Below are positions 13,901-26,099 of a stretch of 64,000 nt of DNA, piece by piece (positions within the stretch are counted from its first letter, which is position 1; the number at the start of each line of letters is the position of its first letter). Made by a program: the position numbers and the translations under genes. The DNA comes from Epichloe hybrida (taxonomy: Eukaryota > Ascomycota > Sordariomycetes > Hypocreales > Clavicipitaceae), in NCBI GenBank assembly GCA_019022495.1, contig JAFEKR010000002.1, positions 1,550,001 through 1,614,000 on the forward strand, written 5' to 3'. The notes beneath the pieces are model-generated. The model worked only from the letters and a program-made list of their open reading frames with translations. It searched no databases and had not been told where the DNA came from.

Positions 13901-15535
13901 CCCGCCCGCCACACAAAGCCGTAATGTAAATCGGACGGGGCTCGTGATGAGCGCCACGACGCATTTTATCCTTGCGGCTCAGCCTCAAAGTTGGCCAAGG
14001 AGGCCGGGCGGCAACTATTCGGCCGTTCTGGCCCGGATTTCCGACGCGAAGGCAGTTGTGAAGCCGGGGTGACCCGATCAACTGGGTTTCGTGTCTAGCC
14101 TTGTAGTTTGGCCCCGTGGATCTAGTCGAGCACGTTTTTATGATGAAATCCGATTCCGAGGTCGTCTAGGGGGAAGAAGGGGGGGGGGGGTGGGAATATA
14201 TATGGTGGGTGACTGGAATGTTGGACGGACGCTTTAGGAGAGGGTTGTCCAATTCCGGGAGAGGGAGGAGGGGGGGGAGGGGGTTGTTCACTCTTCTGCT
14301 TCTTGTTATTTTCGCATCTAGTACTTATCGGTTGTTGCGGGAGTCATGAATGGGGGTTTTTTTTTTTTTTTTTTTTGGCTGAAAACGGCCAAAGAGGAGG
14401 ACACCTTCTAGAGACGTCCACTCGGGGTTCGACATTCCCCAAATACCCCCCAATTTGCAAGGTCCGAGCCGCGTTCTAGAACAAGCAAAGGGCTTTTTTT
14501 TTTTCCCTGGACCTCGAGCCAGAACCCCGGTTCTGGGGAAAAAGGCCGTTTCCGCTCGGACAAGAAGCGGAGAAAAAAAAAAGGCATGGCCGGGATGACG
14601 CGGAGGAACCTCAAAAGGAAAGAAAACTGCAAGTCGGGCAGTAAGTAACTTTTACGGCGTGAAATGAAATCTTGCTGTCGACCGTGGTCTTAATTTTCGT
14701 CCTTTTTTATATTTTTTTTTTTTCCCTCGTGCAAGTTGCGGCGTAGTCTGCTATAAGCTCTGATTACTTGAAAGAAACGAGGGAGAGAAAGGCGGACGGA
14801 GCTACTTCCCTGTGTTTCCTACCGGCTAACAAGACCTATGACTCCCTAACGGCTTCACAAGTCGTAAGAATTCACATGGCTGTGCTGATGACACGTATTG
14901 CAACGCGTCGTGGCGAAGGGTTTTTTTTCTTCTCGGAATGTTTGTACTGGCCGGCAGTCGTCCCCCTACAAGACGAAGCAATCGCCGATCCAAATCCTGA
15001 CATTGGGCAGGGGGGATGGGGGATGTCCAAGTGACACACGAGCCCTTCGGAGAGAGAAATGGAGCGCAAAAAGAAAAGTTGTAGACTGGGACAGGACACG
15101 AGAGCCAAACGACCATCCGGGATCCTCGAACAAGTCCCAGCCATCATCTACGTGGTGTAAATCTGTAAGCACTTGCTTCCCGCGCAAGTCTCGGGGGAAT
15201 ATTCCATGTAGAGACCCCCCCCCCCCCCCCTCCAGCGTAGTGTGATTGAGCGTGTTGCCACAGAAGAAGAACGGCTACGATTCCCCGTCATGGGCAGTGA
15301 CTCGGAGGGAACCCATAGTTGTAAAGGCATCTGTCTTTTTTTTTTTTTTTTCCTTTCTTTCGTTGAGCCTTCGTAAATACAGCAAGTTTACTTGTTTTTA
15401 ACGACGTGCTCGAACTGTCAAGCGCGTGACGGGTGTTGGCATGATACTGAACTCCTTACATGCTGGGTGTCAGTCAGGTATAGAAAGAAGCTAGTTGGTT
15501 TCTTTGAGTCGTCCTCGAATGGTCACTACAGAGCG

Positions 15536-15569
<34 letters not shown>

Positions 15570-17437
15570 GTGTACAGAGTTGTTTGTCTTTTGGTCAACG
15601 TTGCATGTCGCCAGGGAACATGTAGTCATGCATGATAAAAGAAATAGGGGGGCCGCCTGTTTGCCCTCGCAGAACAAGGGAGACTTGCCAATTTCGATAT
15701 GAAACCCTTTTTTTTTTTATAACATGACTCCCACACGAACACTGACTTGTTTGTCGCCTTGCCCCCCCTCGCCTTAGGTGACCGTTGCCGCTGTGCCGCG
15801 AGGCAACTCTACAGTCCGGGACCCGGCGGCGGAGAACGAAATCCCTTAATCGGGAACAATTCCCGTCATTATTAGAATTGAGAGCAAACAATGGTCAATT
15901 GGCACAAATCGATGGGAACCCTCCATTGTGAGACGGGTGTTGCGACCCCGGTTCCCCAGTACATAACCAGCAAATCGGGGGGAGGCGGGCGGTGTTTTGC
16001 AGGAAACGGGAATCCAATCAGCCCTGGCAACTTTGACAACTTTTGACGAAATTTTTTCTGAAATCGCCGGATCGGCGATTCGCAAGACAATCCGAAAGCG
16101 GAAATCCCACCACCCCGGCTGGCCAATCGGCAATCTGTAACGCTCATTCTGCCGAGCTGGAATATCCCTGGAATCCCCCCCACAGACTTGTGGACTTTTT
16201 TTTTTTGCCTTGCAATATGTACACAGCTGCTCACCACCTCGACTGGCTTTTTTTTTTTTCCATTGGCAAATGAGGAAAAAAAAAAAAAAACGTATACCGT
16301 CAGTGTTGGTCGCAAAACCACCTACATGAAGTGTGCACAGCAAGACAAGATGCGCGCAACCGATCCGCGGGTGTTTGTTGGTTGCATCGGTTGCATCGAG
16401 TTTTAGAGTTCCCTGCTACCTACCAGCCGACCAGCCGACCCGGGTGTCCCCACCTTTATCCGTTCTGAGATCTTCCGACCTTCCGACCTTCCGAAGGCAT
16501 CCCTCCTCCCCCCTCCTCCCCCCCGGTTCAAGATCCATCTGCCCAGCAACAAAGAAAGACAATTGTCGTTTCCATCGCAGGCCCTGGCCACCAATAATCT
16601 CTCGCTGCGAGATCATCCTTCATTTCTGCATGGGGGTGCTCAATGCCACCTCGAGGATGCGTTGAATGTCCCGAGCGTCCCGACGGACGGCATGAGGCTT
16701 GTCACCTGACACCTTTGTGCGAGATGCCGGATGATGACAAAAGGCGCGGATTATAAACGCAAGAATAGATATGCACCGCGCAAAACGCATGTACGATCCT
16801 CACGCACCAACTACCTGCTGCATGGGGCGCCATAGTGATATCATTTGCCAAGAACATGTATGAACAGGTATACGAATCTTTTTTTTTTGCTTTATTGCGT
16901 GCATGCCTAATCGCTACCATGGCCCATGGCCCAAAACCAAGCACAATCATGTGAAACACGCCATATATAATCTAGCAAGCTCTCTATCGCTGTGTTGCTG
17001 ATACATCTTCGTCGATTGTTACATAGCCGCGATGCCGTCTCGATTCCAACTGTTGTAACAAGAAATGGCAAGACGGGAGAAGGGGTGGGAAGATGACAAA
17101 AATAAATAGGGAATCACTACTTTGTGTCAGGAGAAGCAAGAAGACTTGGATGGAAATGGAAACTGATACTCTGCACGCGATTTGCTGCTGTTGAATGAAC
17201 AGACGGCCAAGTCAACAACTCGATCGCCTTCACACCAAATACTGACCAGCTCTCTCTCCTGGATGGGATAGCAAAAACGCCCGTCCCCTTCCAACGTGGA
17301 AACAGCCCAGATAGATTGTCATTGCATCACTGTATATGACCAAAGTTTGAGACCAGAAGCGGCCTAGCTCATTCCTTGTGAACAAGACCCTTGCCTTTTG
17401 GCCTAGGTTCATACATGTCATCGTCGTCGGGGGCATC
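10911..17437. other. 6.5 kb gap between convergent genes, no recognised gene
   Basis: Lies between the 3' ends of the Zn2Cys6 gene and the LSB5-like gene. It contains many homopolymer runs (T-runs near 14358-14376 and 15539-15568, G-runs and C-runs such as 13836-13849) and a CA-dinucleotide array at 12367-12390. Open frames are short, cross homopolymers and match no family I know. This is far larger than the few hundred bases usual between convergent fungal genes. Confidence 0.55.
12367..12390. repeat. CA dinucleotide microsatellite
   Basis: About 12 CA units followed by four ATC triplets, read directly. Non-coding. Confidence 0.9.
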
Positions 17438-19268
17438 CTAAAGCCTGTCGTGGGGCGTCTGCTGCAGCTTGCCCGGCCCGTTGTAGGAGGAGCTTGTTGA
17501 ATTGCCGGGGCCGTTTCTCGACCCAGTGCTTCCACCCGGTTGAGGACTACCGCCAAAGCCTGGGCGGAACGGCTCGTGAGCAAATTCGGGTCGGAAAGTC
17601 GCGGCGGAATAGGTGGCTGTCTTGTTGAACTCTGGATCGGCAAAAGGGTCTTCGGGCGTCTCATCTTTCGGGGACTGCCGCGAGCTGGATCCAGCAGATA
17701 CTCCGTTGCTCCCTGTGGGCTCGTACGATTCCGTCTGCTTCCCTTTGCCGCCGCCGAGGACGCCTGTGCCTATTGCACCAGCCATCGTCTCGGAGTGGGC
17801 AGTGCCACTTGGCCGTTGTTCATCATCATTGTCCGAGTGTTCTGACTGCATCACCGGCGAGTCTTCGTTGGAGCCCCCCCCACTACCGAGTCCCAGCTGC
17901 TTCCGAGCATTCAATGCGGCACGTTTGTGTTGGTTCAAGGCCGTTTGGAGTTGCTCGTTTGTGTCTATCAAGCTCTCCATCGTGTCGTTGTCTGGCGCGG
18001 GATTATCTGATACCATGTAACCTTGCAAACTTCGAGACGCGCTCAAGCATCGATCGGCGAATTCCCTGATGAGCTCATTTTGCAACATCTCGCCCGGCGG
18101 GGTATTCATGACAACCTGCTCCAGGAGTTTGGCTGACGTGCGCGCTTCCTCGAGCCTCGAAGCTAATTCGACGGGACCCGGCAGGCGATTGTTGGAATGC
18201 GACTTGGCAAAGTAGTTTTGGGAATGCCCCCCGTTGAGCTGCGGAGGGCTCATGAACATAGTAGGCCTAGGTGGAATCGGTGGCTGTGGCCCCTTGGCCT
18301 GTTGGGTGGTGGTCAGTACGAGATACCTGATGCCCAGAAGGAACCAAGGACAAGGACATGGACGAAATGAGACCTACACCATGCTTCCTGATGGCCGCTT
18401 CTTTTTCCTTCTTCCACATCAACACCAATGGCGCCAGATTCTGATCATCCATTCTTGTGTATTCAAAGTCATCCAATGTCTCCATCAGTAGCTGCCACAC
18501 ACTCCGATCCTTGACATTCTTCAGCAATGCCCGGATTGTGTCAACAAATCTTTCATCTAGATTTCTCGTAAAGGTTTCGCCGGGGTTGTCCGTCAAGATT
18601 CTGACAAGCATAATGGCGTTGTACTGCCATGATGGTTTCGAACTGTAGTCTTTGCTGAGAAACTTGCGGATGATTCGAGCGCATTCGGCGGCAGCAGCTG
18701 GGCATGACTCTGCCGCATCGACAATCGGAGGAAGAAAGAGAACCTCGTCGGACTGAAGTCACGGACTCGGTCAGCTGCTTGCGTCTTCATTTGGCGCTGC
18801 GAGAGAAGCGTTGAAGCGCAAAGTTCGTGTCTCATCGACATACCTTTGAGTTGCCACCGGACTCGCAAAATGCTTTCTAAACACAGAGGGTTCGTTAGTT
18901 TCGAGTCTGGAGCCCTTGCAATACGATACTTCAGCTTGTGCTTACCACACTGTTATGAGCCGTCATCTCTGGGCTCTCGGCCGGGTTCGCGGCTGACGCT
19001 GGCGGCATTCTCGAGCTTCCTAGATCAGCACTAGCTATTAGATCATGCCCTTTTCTTTTTGTGGTTCGCTGCTGTAGACGAGAGAAATAAACTCATCAAG
19101 TCGCCAAGTCGCGAAATTGCCTGCCTGGGTGGCCGTGCCGACGGGCGAGCTCGGGCGAGGAGGTGGATCGGACTCTTGCGCTGGAGGGGTGGTTCGCGAC
19201 ATACCTCCAGCCTTTTTCCTGATGCTCCCCAGCATCTTGTTCATGCTGAGGCTCTTCATGGACTTCAT
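17438..19268 (-). CDS. LSB5: LSB5-like VHS/GAT domain protein, five exons
   Basis: Likely homologue of yeast Las17-binding protein 5, which links actin patches and endosomal or ubiquitin-dependent trafficking (family knowledge). Proposed exons, 5' to 3' on the minus strand: 19268-19093, 19030-18946, 18876-18844 (33 nt), 18752-18378, 18298-17438. All phases agree and give 509 aa. A VHS-type helical domain spans about residues 75-223 and includes the block ILTDNPG and a C-terminal MWKKEKEAA helix. A GAT-type three-helix region follows at about 245-350, starting near ELASRLEEARTSAK. The tail is Gly/Ser/Pro-rich with a DPFADPEF motif that could bind endocytic adaptors. The N-terminus begins MKSMKSLSMNKML, as recalled for filamentous-fungal members. 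The exon 1/2 junction (weak donor GTTTAT) is the least certain. Confidence 0.85.
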
Positions 19269-20028
19269 CGTGCGTACGGGGGGTGTTCGATCACGCGAGT
19301 GCGAGTGATTGCAGGCGCAAGGCGCGGAAATGGCAAGTCGGTGCACGGCGGGCGGGTAGAGGAGTCGGGACAGCCTGGCGACTTTGGCAACGAGAACAAA
19401 ACGACGCGCGCCGGCACCTGGGAAAGGAAGAACAAGGTATCCTGACGACGAAGAAGAGAGCATTTGCTGGCCGCGTGGTCGTGGGAGCAGTCGGGAGTCA
19501 CGGACTGACTCGCGGACTTCTGCCGCACTTTGCGAGGCTCAGCTGGAACTAGACAAGGCCGCTGCGACACGAGGCAGCCAATGACGAATGACGGCCAATG
19601 ACTCGCTAGGGACTCTTGGCTTGAGATGGGATGGTGGGTGGGTCTCTGTCTGCCCCTGGATAGCCAGGATCTCCTTGGAGCCGGTAAGGCTACAATTTCG
19701 TACCGACCCGCCTTTTTTTGCTGGCACGAGGCGGTGACCTGAAGTAACAATTTTTCTGATTGGTCAATATCCCGGTTGGTACGAAAGTGTAGCCTTACCG
19801 GCTCCAAAGAGATAGCATTTCCGGTTTAATTAATTCATCGATTAATCCGTAAGGATAAACAGGAGCGGATGATGGTGAGCTTGACACGTCACCCATTTAC
19901 TCTACATAATTATTCCAAATTTTGCCAACCAATCAACGATTTGTTTCAATTGATTTGTGTCTTATTGTGCACTGTACTGTCTTGTCTGTACGTACCACGC
20001 ACAAGAATTCCGTACAGACGTGCTCTAA
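19269..20028. other. Promoter of LSB5-like gene and 3' flank of UBX gene, with one MITE-like element
   Basis: 760 bp between the LSB5-like start and the UBX gene stop. The only structured feature is the inverted-repeat element at 19671-19811. Confidence 0.7.
19671..19811. mobile_element. MITE-like inverted-repeat element A (141 bp)
   Basis: Left arm starts CTCCTTGGAGCCGGTAAGG at 19671; the last bases of the element are its near-perfect reverse complement, ending CTCCAAAGAG at 19811. About 36 of 39 arm positions match. There is no coding capacity. AT borders both ends, compatible with a 2-bp target duplication. The arm interior (GTAAG, CTACA, CGTACCGACCCG) is shared with element B at 52072-52319, so the two are one family. 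Confidence 0.8.
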
Positions 20029-21733
20029 TCATCGTCCATCTTCCCCCTCCGAGTCAGGCCCATCATCGTCGTCATCTTCCTCCTCCGAGTCCGGCGATAT
20101 CTGCTCGACAATGAGGTTACCGGATTTCCCGATCTGCTCTCCCATCGTGGCTGTAGCACTAGGCTCGTAAACAACGCGTGGCAGCGTTGACGCTATCCGG
20201 AACCCGTACTTGTGCTCATATCCTGCTGGCGCTTCTACCGCCGCTGCGGAAGCCCCCTCGGCACTGTCGTCATCCTCCAGCTCCTGTAGCCTATCGTAGC
20301 ACTCCACAAAGGCATATAACTCTTCCAGTGGCGCGTCCGGTGGAAACCTTCGGATGACTCGACCTGCCGCCGCGAATTCGTCGGGCATCTTCAGAGCCAC
20401 GCGCACCACGTTCGTGTCGCTGCTTGGTGGCTCCGGCAGAATCTTGGTGGCTCGCCAGATTTTCCATTGCCGGCGCTGCTTGTCTAATAATACCGCCGCT
20501 TCGGCTCTTTGACGAGCCATAGCCTCGGCTGCTTTGGCAAAGGCTGCTGCTTCCTTCTTTTGACGAGCTCGTTCCCTATCAATGGCCAAAGATCGCTCAT
20601 AGGCAGAATCTTGCTCGTTTCGTAGGCTCCTAGCCACTTCTTGAGCGCTCCGCTCCGCCCGCACGCCGTCCAGGTCGGAACCGTACTTTTCAACCGAGTT
20701 TCGGAGTTCCGAGAGGTATGTTGACGCAGGCATGGGACCGACGAGGCGCTTGACTATTCCCATGCGGGTACTGCCTTCCTTGGGTGTTAGACAGACCAGA
20801 GCAGAGAAAGGAAATTTGGTGCATGCGTATTCCATGGCCACCTGATACGCTTCTGAGTCCAGAACATTTCCTCCCCAAAGTACAATGTTGTTTGTAGGAT
20901 CCTGGATGTAGTCCACCACATCTTGTGATAGCAATGTGTCTCGAACGAAAGATGCCGTGTCATCATGCTCCGGTGACAAGAGGATGACGAGAAGAAACTT
21001 GAGCTTCTTCTTAGCCAAATCATGGGCCTGCGCCATGCCGCCCTCAAAGAATGGAAGTTCGTTCGTCCCGTACTCTTCGTCGAATTCTCGCTTGAAGCGG
21101 GCTGCAGTGTCCCGAGGCATGAGCGTTCGGCGACCACTCGTATCCCTAAACCCTAAAGATAGCCAGCTAGTACCTGCTCGTGGTCGAATAGATGCGGGCA
21201 AGAATGACAGCATGTACCAGAATGTTCGAAACACTGTCGACACTGCTCGCCAAGCCCAGGCAAAGGGGGCAAGAAGCAGTCCCATCTGCCAGGGAGATGG
21301 ATGTGTGACGGGTGCTTGCGGAACGATCCTGGGAGCCGGATCGGTTCGATCTCGCCTATCAGGTCTCGAGGTGAAGCCCTCGGCGGAAAGTAAGCTTTCT
21401 TGTAGGTTCTCGTGTCTTGCTGTCGTCCGGGGAATATTTTGTTCGGCCATGGCTTCGGCCACGGGATCAGGACCTTCGCCGTCGAAGAATTTGGCAATGG
21501 CAATCTATTGATGACGTTAGTCACGACGTTCTCGACACCACCCATCCAGTGGAGACGGTGCGAGACAGGCGAGAAAAGTCTGCATGTTTCGTCCTTACCT
21601 GGACATTCCATTGCGATCTCCGCAACAGAGGAATGGCCTCTTGGACCTTCTGGTCGGTGACTTGGACGTACTGCTGAAGAGCTTCCTGTTGCGTTTGGGA
21701 CAGCTGTCCCACGTCATCGCCCGAGTCGGCCAT
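20029..21733 (-). CDS. UBX-domain protein of the UBX2/FAF2 type, two exons
   Basis: Probable ER or lipid-droplet membrane adaptor that recruits Cdc48/p97 to ubiquitinated clients in ER-associated degradation (family knowledge). Exons 21733-21599 and 21504-20029 (536 aa; donor GTAAGG, acceptor CAATAG). Domains in order: UBA-like helices at about residues 12-50, a hydrophobic Trp/Phe-rich hairpin at about 118-149, a thioredoxin-like UAS domain at about 160-300, a charged coiled coil rich in Arg/Glu/Ala at about 300-385, a UBX domain at about 400-500 (VVRVALKMPDE to VVYEPSAT), and an acidic Asp/Glu tail. This order matches UBX2/Ucp10/FAF2 proteins. It is divergently oriented to PAN3 with an 868-bp shared promoter region. 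A separate protein-like frame overlaps its start codon (see findings). Confidence 0.9.
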
Positions 21734-22601
21734 GGTCAGGGCTGCAGCCGCGATGGATGCTATGGGCTTGGACGAGGTTTTCCAGTTCTAGCGTACGAAT
21801 ATCTGGGCCGAGAAAGGGGAAATATTGTTTCAGCAGGTCCTTGAGCTCGGGTTTTGTCAACGAAACTTGGTATGAAAGAAGCTCCGAGACTGCACAAATA
21901 AAAAAGGGACAAGCGTCATGTCTACATATGTACATAATAGTGGGGCCGCCCTCGGCGCATCACTGCGAGTGAAGATGCGGGAAGTATTAGCAACTTGTCA
22001 AGCACTGTAATAATACGCGATGTGGCGAAATGGAATGAATGCTCATCAAGTTGTCCTTGCTCCGTTTTGCCCGTCGATGGGGTTTTCTACATTGTGCGCC
22101 ATGCCATTTACTATCTACCCGAGTACTCTATCTAGAAGTGCATGGCTCACACTGTACACAGCACAGCTGCACAGGCGCCTGGGGGTGGGGTGGCTTCTTC
22201 ACACGGACCACGCCTCCGTCTACCGACTCTGCGGATTGATGAGTCCTCCAATCCTACCTGCCCTGCGTCTCCGTCTCCGTCCATCCTCTCGCAATTCTCC
22301 TGCATCACAACTCGCCCACACTCGAACAGGCCAAGAGGTCTCTCGCCCCTTGATATCTGTAAATGGGCGCAAGGCCCCAGCCATCAATTGTGCCATGGCA
22401 GATGACTGCTTCACCACGGTACGCGCCACGCGCCTGTCAACCCCCTCCGCCGCCGTGCAATGGGATTCCGACTTCGCGACCTGTCCGCTGGCGTCCCCGA
22501 GGGACACTTGCTGAGACGTCGCAAGCATTCGCTGATGTGATACAGACGTCGTAAAGTCGACCACGGAAGCTGGGTCTACCTTCCTGTCACCTAACTAGAC
22601 A
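21734..22601. promoter_or_regulatory. Bidirectional promoter region UBX gene / PAN3
   Basis: 868 bp between two divergent start codons. No TATA box stands out. The part adjoining the UBX start carries a possible 5'-leader intron (GTACAT ... TTTGTGCAG, about 21895-21940 on the minus strand). The middle is C-rich. Confidence 0.45.
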
Positions 22602-24828
22602 ATGGCGGCGTCGCGATTCGCATCATCAGATCTCAGGCGCCCGGCTGGCTCATCCCCGAAGCCAAAGGGGCGCGGTATGACGAGCCTGGCTGTCCCTGGT
22701 ATACCAGGCTGCACGCCCGTATTTAAACTAACAATTTTCATCTTCTAGTCGAGAATCGGGAAACGCTCTGCCGAAATGTCCTCATCTATGGCCACTGTCG
22801 ATACGAAGACCAAGGCTGTACCTTTTCCCACGAACAAAACAAGAACAACGCAAACCAAGCAGATATGTACGCTCAGCCGCCGAAATCCTCAACCGAGACG
22901 CACTCCAAACATCAAGGTTCCAGTTGCGTCGCTGACCTATTTGTAAACCAGGTCCCGAAAGGCCCTGAATGTCGAATCTCCCTCCTTTACTCCCGCGAAC
23001 CTGCAGAACTCGGCCAAAAAAGCCACCTTTTCCACGCAAGCCGCAAATGCGCCTACATTCACACCTAGAGGCTTGGCAGGTACGGGTCGACACTAGCCGT
23101 CTGATTGCGATATGGGACTGACCAATTGATCGAACAGCCTCGCCAGCCATCTCTGCTGATACAGAGGCTGCCCTCTTCAACCCTGCTGCCATACGCGAGT
23201 TCACCCCTGGCTTCGACTTGAACGCACAGGTAGGTGACCTTCGCCCGTCCCAGTACATGGTCTCGTAAACTTTGGACGGCTGACATTCCGATCAGGCCAC
23301 GTCCAACGGCTCCGGCCAGGACGGACCTGTCACCTATGACCCCTTTTCAATGACTGCGGTCAACCAAACCCTCCCTGGTGCTCACTATAACCCATACGCC
23401 GATGAGCATGCCATGGCCGGCACCGGCACCGGCTACTATCCCGGCTCTGGTGCCTTTGCTGCCCCTCTTCAGCCTCTTCAGCACCATTTATACGCCCCCG
23501 TTGGTCCCCACAGAGATGACCTCATGCCTTATCATCGAATAGCTCACGACTTTTTCCTGCCAGACAAGTTGCGGGAGGAGTTGCAAAGGAAATCGGAGGC
23601 GGCATTGCAGGTCATGCCCAACTCGCAGCTCCCTCAGATGGAGAACTACCACTCGCTTGTGCCATTGGACACGACTCACAGAAAGAACGCAAACATCTTT
23701 GGCTATCCCAGCTGGGTGTACAAGGCCATGTCATCCAAGACAGGCAATCTATACTGTCTTCGCAGATTGGAGGGGTTCCGACTAACAAACGAGCACGCCA
23801 TCAGATCTGTCAAGGAGTGGAGAAAGATTGATAATGCCAACGTGGTCACGACACATGATGCGTTCACAACACGCGCTTTCGGAGACAGTTCTCTTATATT
23901 TGTACAAGAATACCATCCGCTATCGAAAACCTTGGCCGAAGCCCACTTGAGCCCTGCATCCGCGCCCGCGGGACAGGGAAACCGCTTCCAAGCCAAGCCC
24001 CCCGTGCCCGAAGCAGTCCTCTGGGGTTACATCTCGCAGATTGCCAACGCATTGAAATCCATCCACTCGATCAATCTAGCAGCCCGATGCATCGACGTCA
24101 CCAAGATCATCCTTACCGATAAGAACCGCATCAGACTTAATGCATGCTCCATTCTAGACGTAGTCCAATTCGAGATGCGGCGGCCCATCCAAGAACTCCA
24201 GCAAGACGACTTCGTGCAGTTTGGCCGCACCATCCTTTGCCTAGCGACCAATGCCCTCCCCGCTCAACTCACCAACCTCAACGTCTCCGTCGAACAAATG
24301 AGCCGCTTGTATTCCGTCGAACTCCGCGACACCGTCATCTGGCTCCTCACCCCCGCCCAAACTCCCGCCGCCCAGAAGGGCATCGAAGAATTCATCCGCG
24401 GCATCGCCGGCCACATCGTCACCACGCTCGACCAAAGCCAGCATCAAGCCGACGAACTCGGCTCAGAACTATACCGAGAGCTGGAAAACGGCCGCATAGC
24501 CCGTCTGCTCATGAAGCTCGGCACTGTCAACGAGCGTCAGGAGTTCGACGGCGACAGGGCGTGGTCCGAGAACGGCGAGCGCTACATGCTCAAGCTCTTC
24601 CGAGACTACGTCTTCCACCAGGTCGACGGCAACGGGAATCCCGTCCTCGACATGGGCCACATGCTCCGCTGTCTCAACCGATTGGATGCCGGGACCGAGG
24701 AGAAGATTTGCCTGAACAGTCGCGACGAGCAGACCAGCTTTGTCGTAAGCTACAAGGAACTGAAGAAGCAGTTGGCGAATGCGTTTAGTGAGCTGCAAAA
24801 GAGCTGCAAGTCGGGTAGAGGTGTCTAG
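22602..24828 (+). CDS. PAN3: PAN3, regulatory subunit of the PAN2-PAN3 poly(A) nuclease, five exons
   Basis: Scaffold of the cytoplasmic deadenylase that trims mRNA poly(A) tails together with the PAN2 nuclease. Exons 22602-22674, 22749-22866, 22952-23079, 23138-23229 and 23296-24828 (647 aa, all phases consistent). The N-terminus MAASRF is typical. A CCCH zinc finger sits at residues 32-52 (C-X8-C-X6-C-X3-H), encoded by exon 2. A low-complexity linker with a SPSFTPANLQ PAM2-like segment follows. The large last exon carries the pseudokinase domain, an intermediate coiled coil and the C-terminal knob domain (ending near LANAFSELQK). The start is fixed by the N-terminal homology; the short 5' exon cannot be seen as an isolated frame. 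A candidate AATAAA signal lies about 65 nt after the stop. Confidence 0.95.
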
Positions 24829-25600
24829 AAGACCCTCAGTACGACGCCGCCGCGCAGGTCGAAGAGTGCTCATATGTAGGTAGATGTGAGAAAATAAAGC
24901 TAAAGCGACTGATGACGAAAACGGGTATGAAATGTCGATGAGATTCTTACTAGCAATTAGTGCATGTCCGTTGCAGAGTGAGCAACGTCGTCGCGTTGGC
25001 GAGTTTGCGGTGAGAGGGAGATAGACGAGGCCTTTTCTTTTCTTCTTGGCTACGAAATGCTACGAGGTATATCTGGGCTGTATACATATGAGAAAGGGGG
25101 ACCGACGTATTCACTGATTAAGCTGGTACACCATGCCCGTGGCGGAGTGAGACCGGTGGAGTGAGACCGGCAATGAGGTAGAACGCAGACTAGTATATTT
25201 GCGAGAAGCAGAAAAAAAAAAAAAAAGTCATGTGTATATTCGTTCATCAGGTACGCCCCTATATGAGCCGGGTATATCAAAATAGTACGTCGCTCTATTC
25301 GTGACCGGTTCAACCCACTTCCTCGAGACTCCGGAGCTCCATAACGCTATTCTGCGAGCGTCCACCTCGATCGAGGGTTGAACTTCCAACATGCCCTGTG
25401 GTAACTTTTTCTCCAGGTTGTTCTCGGTCGCCCGCTCGAGCAACGGTTTGTACGCAATGTTGCAGGCTAGAGTGCTCCAGCTTCAGCTCCAGCTCCTATT
25501 CCTCGTGGCTACTCCCAGTTCGTCGCGCGGGCATTCGAGGAGCCAAGACTTCGAGTATACAGTGCAGCAGAATGTGTTGGAGCACATGAGCTAATTTATT
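24829..25600. other. Convergent 3' intergenic region PAN3/LSM7
   Basis: 772 bp with an AATAAA-like signal near 24893 and an A-run near 25211-25226. No gene seen. Confidence 0.6.
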
Positions 25601-26099
25601 TTATTCCGGCGCCGCAAAGGGGTTGGCAATCTCTTCGCTACCATCAACGGGCGTAATGACGACGAGCAGCGTTCCGCGTGCAACAACAAGCCCGAGCGGC
25701 CGTGTGGATTCGTTTCCTTCCTCGTCTACACGCGCAATCAGTTGGTATTTTATTCCTCCAGTTTGTCTCCTTCAGGAGGATGGATGAATGATGGAACGCG
25801 AAGCGGCGACTTGTCATGGGAGTTGACCAACCTCGAACCGTTTCCTTGACCTCATCCAGAACCAGATTCATCAGCGCGTCGTACCCCTTGAGCGTTCCCG
25901 TTACTTCTCGGCCACCGTTGAACTTGACGGTAATCTCCTTGTCCATGTATTTGGACAGATCGAGAATGTTCTCCTTCTTGGGCTTCTCGCCCCCCTTGTC
26001 GCCGCCTCCACCGTCTCTACCGCCTCGTCCACCGCCACGCCCACCGCGGGAACCGCCGCCGACTCCTCTTCCACCTCTGTGCGTCGGCCGATCAGACAT
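25601..26099 (-). CDS. LSM7: LSM7, U6 snRNA-associated Sm-like protein, two exons
   Basis: Subunit of the Lsm1-7 (cytoplasmic decapping) and Lsm2-8 (nuclear U6 snRNA) rings. Exons 26099-25832 and 25725-25601 give 130 aa. The first ~35 residues are a Gly/Arg-rich RGG-like tail, as in filamentous fungi. The Sm1 motif runs from LSKYMDKEITVKF through GRE to LKGYDALMNLVLDE. After the intron (donor G|GTTGG, acceptor GTGTAG) the Sm2 motif reads LGLVVARGTLLVVI, and the chain ends NPFAAPE. Without splicing the frame runs on into unrelated sequence and loses the Sm2 motif. Confidence 0.93.

Noticed and set aside
22867..23068. Continuous frame through PAN3 intron 2
   Set aside because: It misses the conserved segment NVESPSFTPAN; splicing GTACGC...ACCAG restores it in phase.
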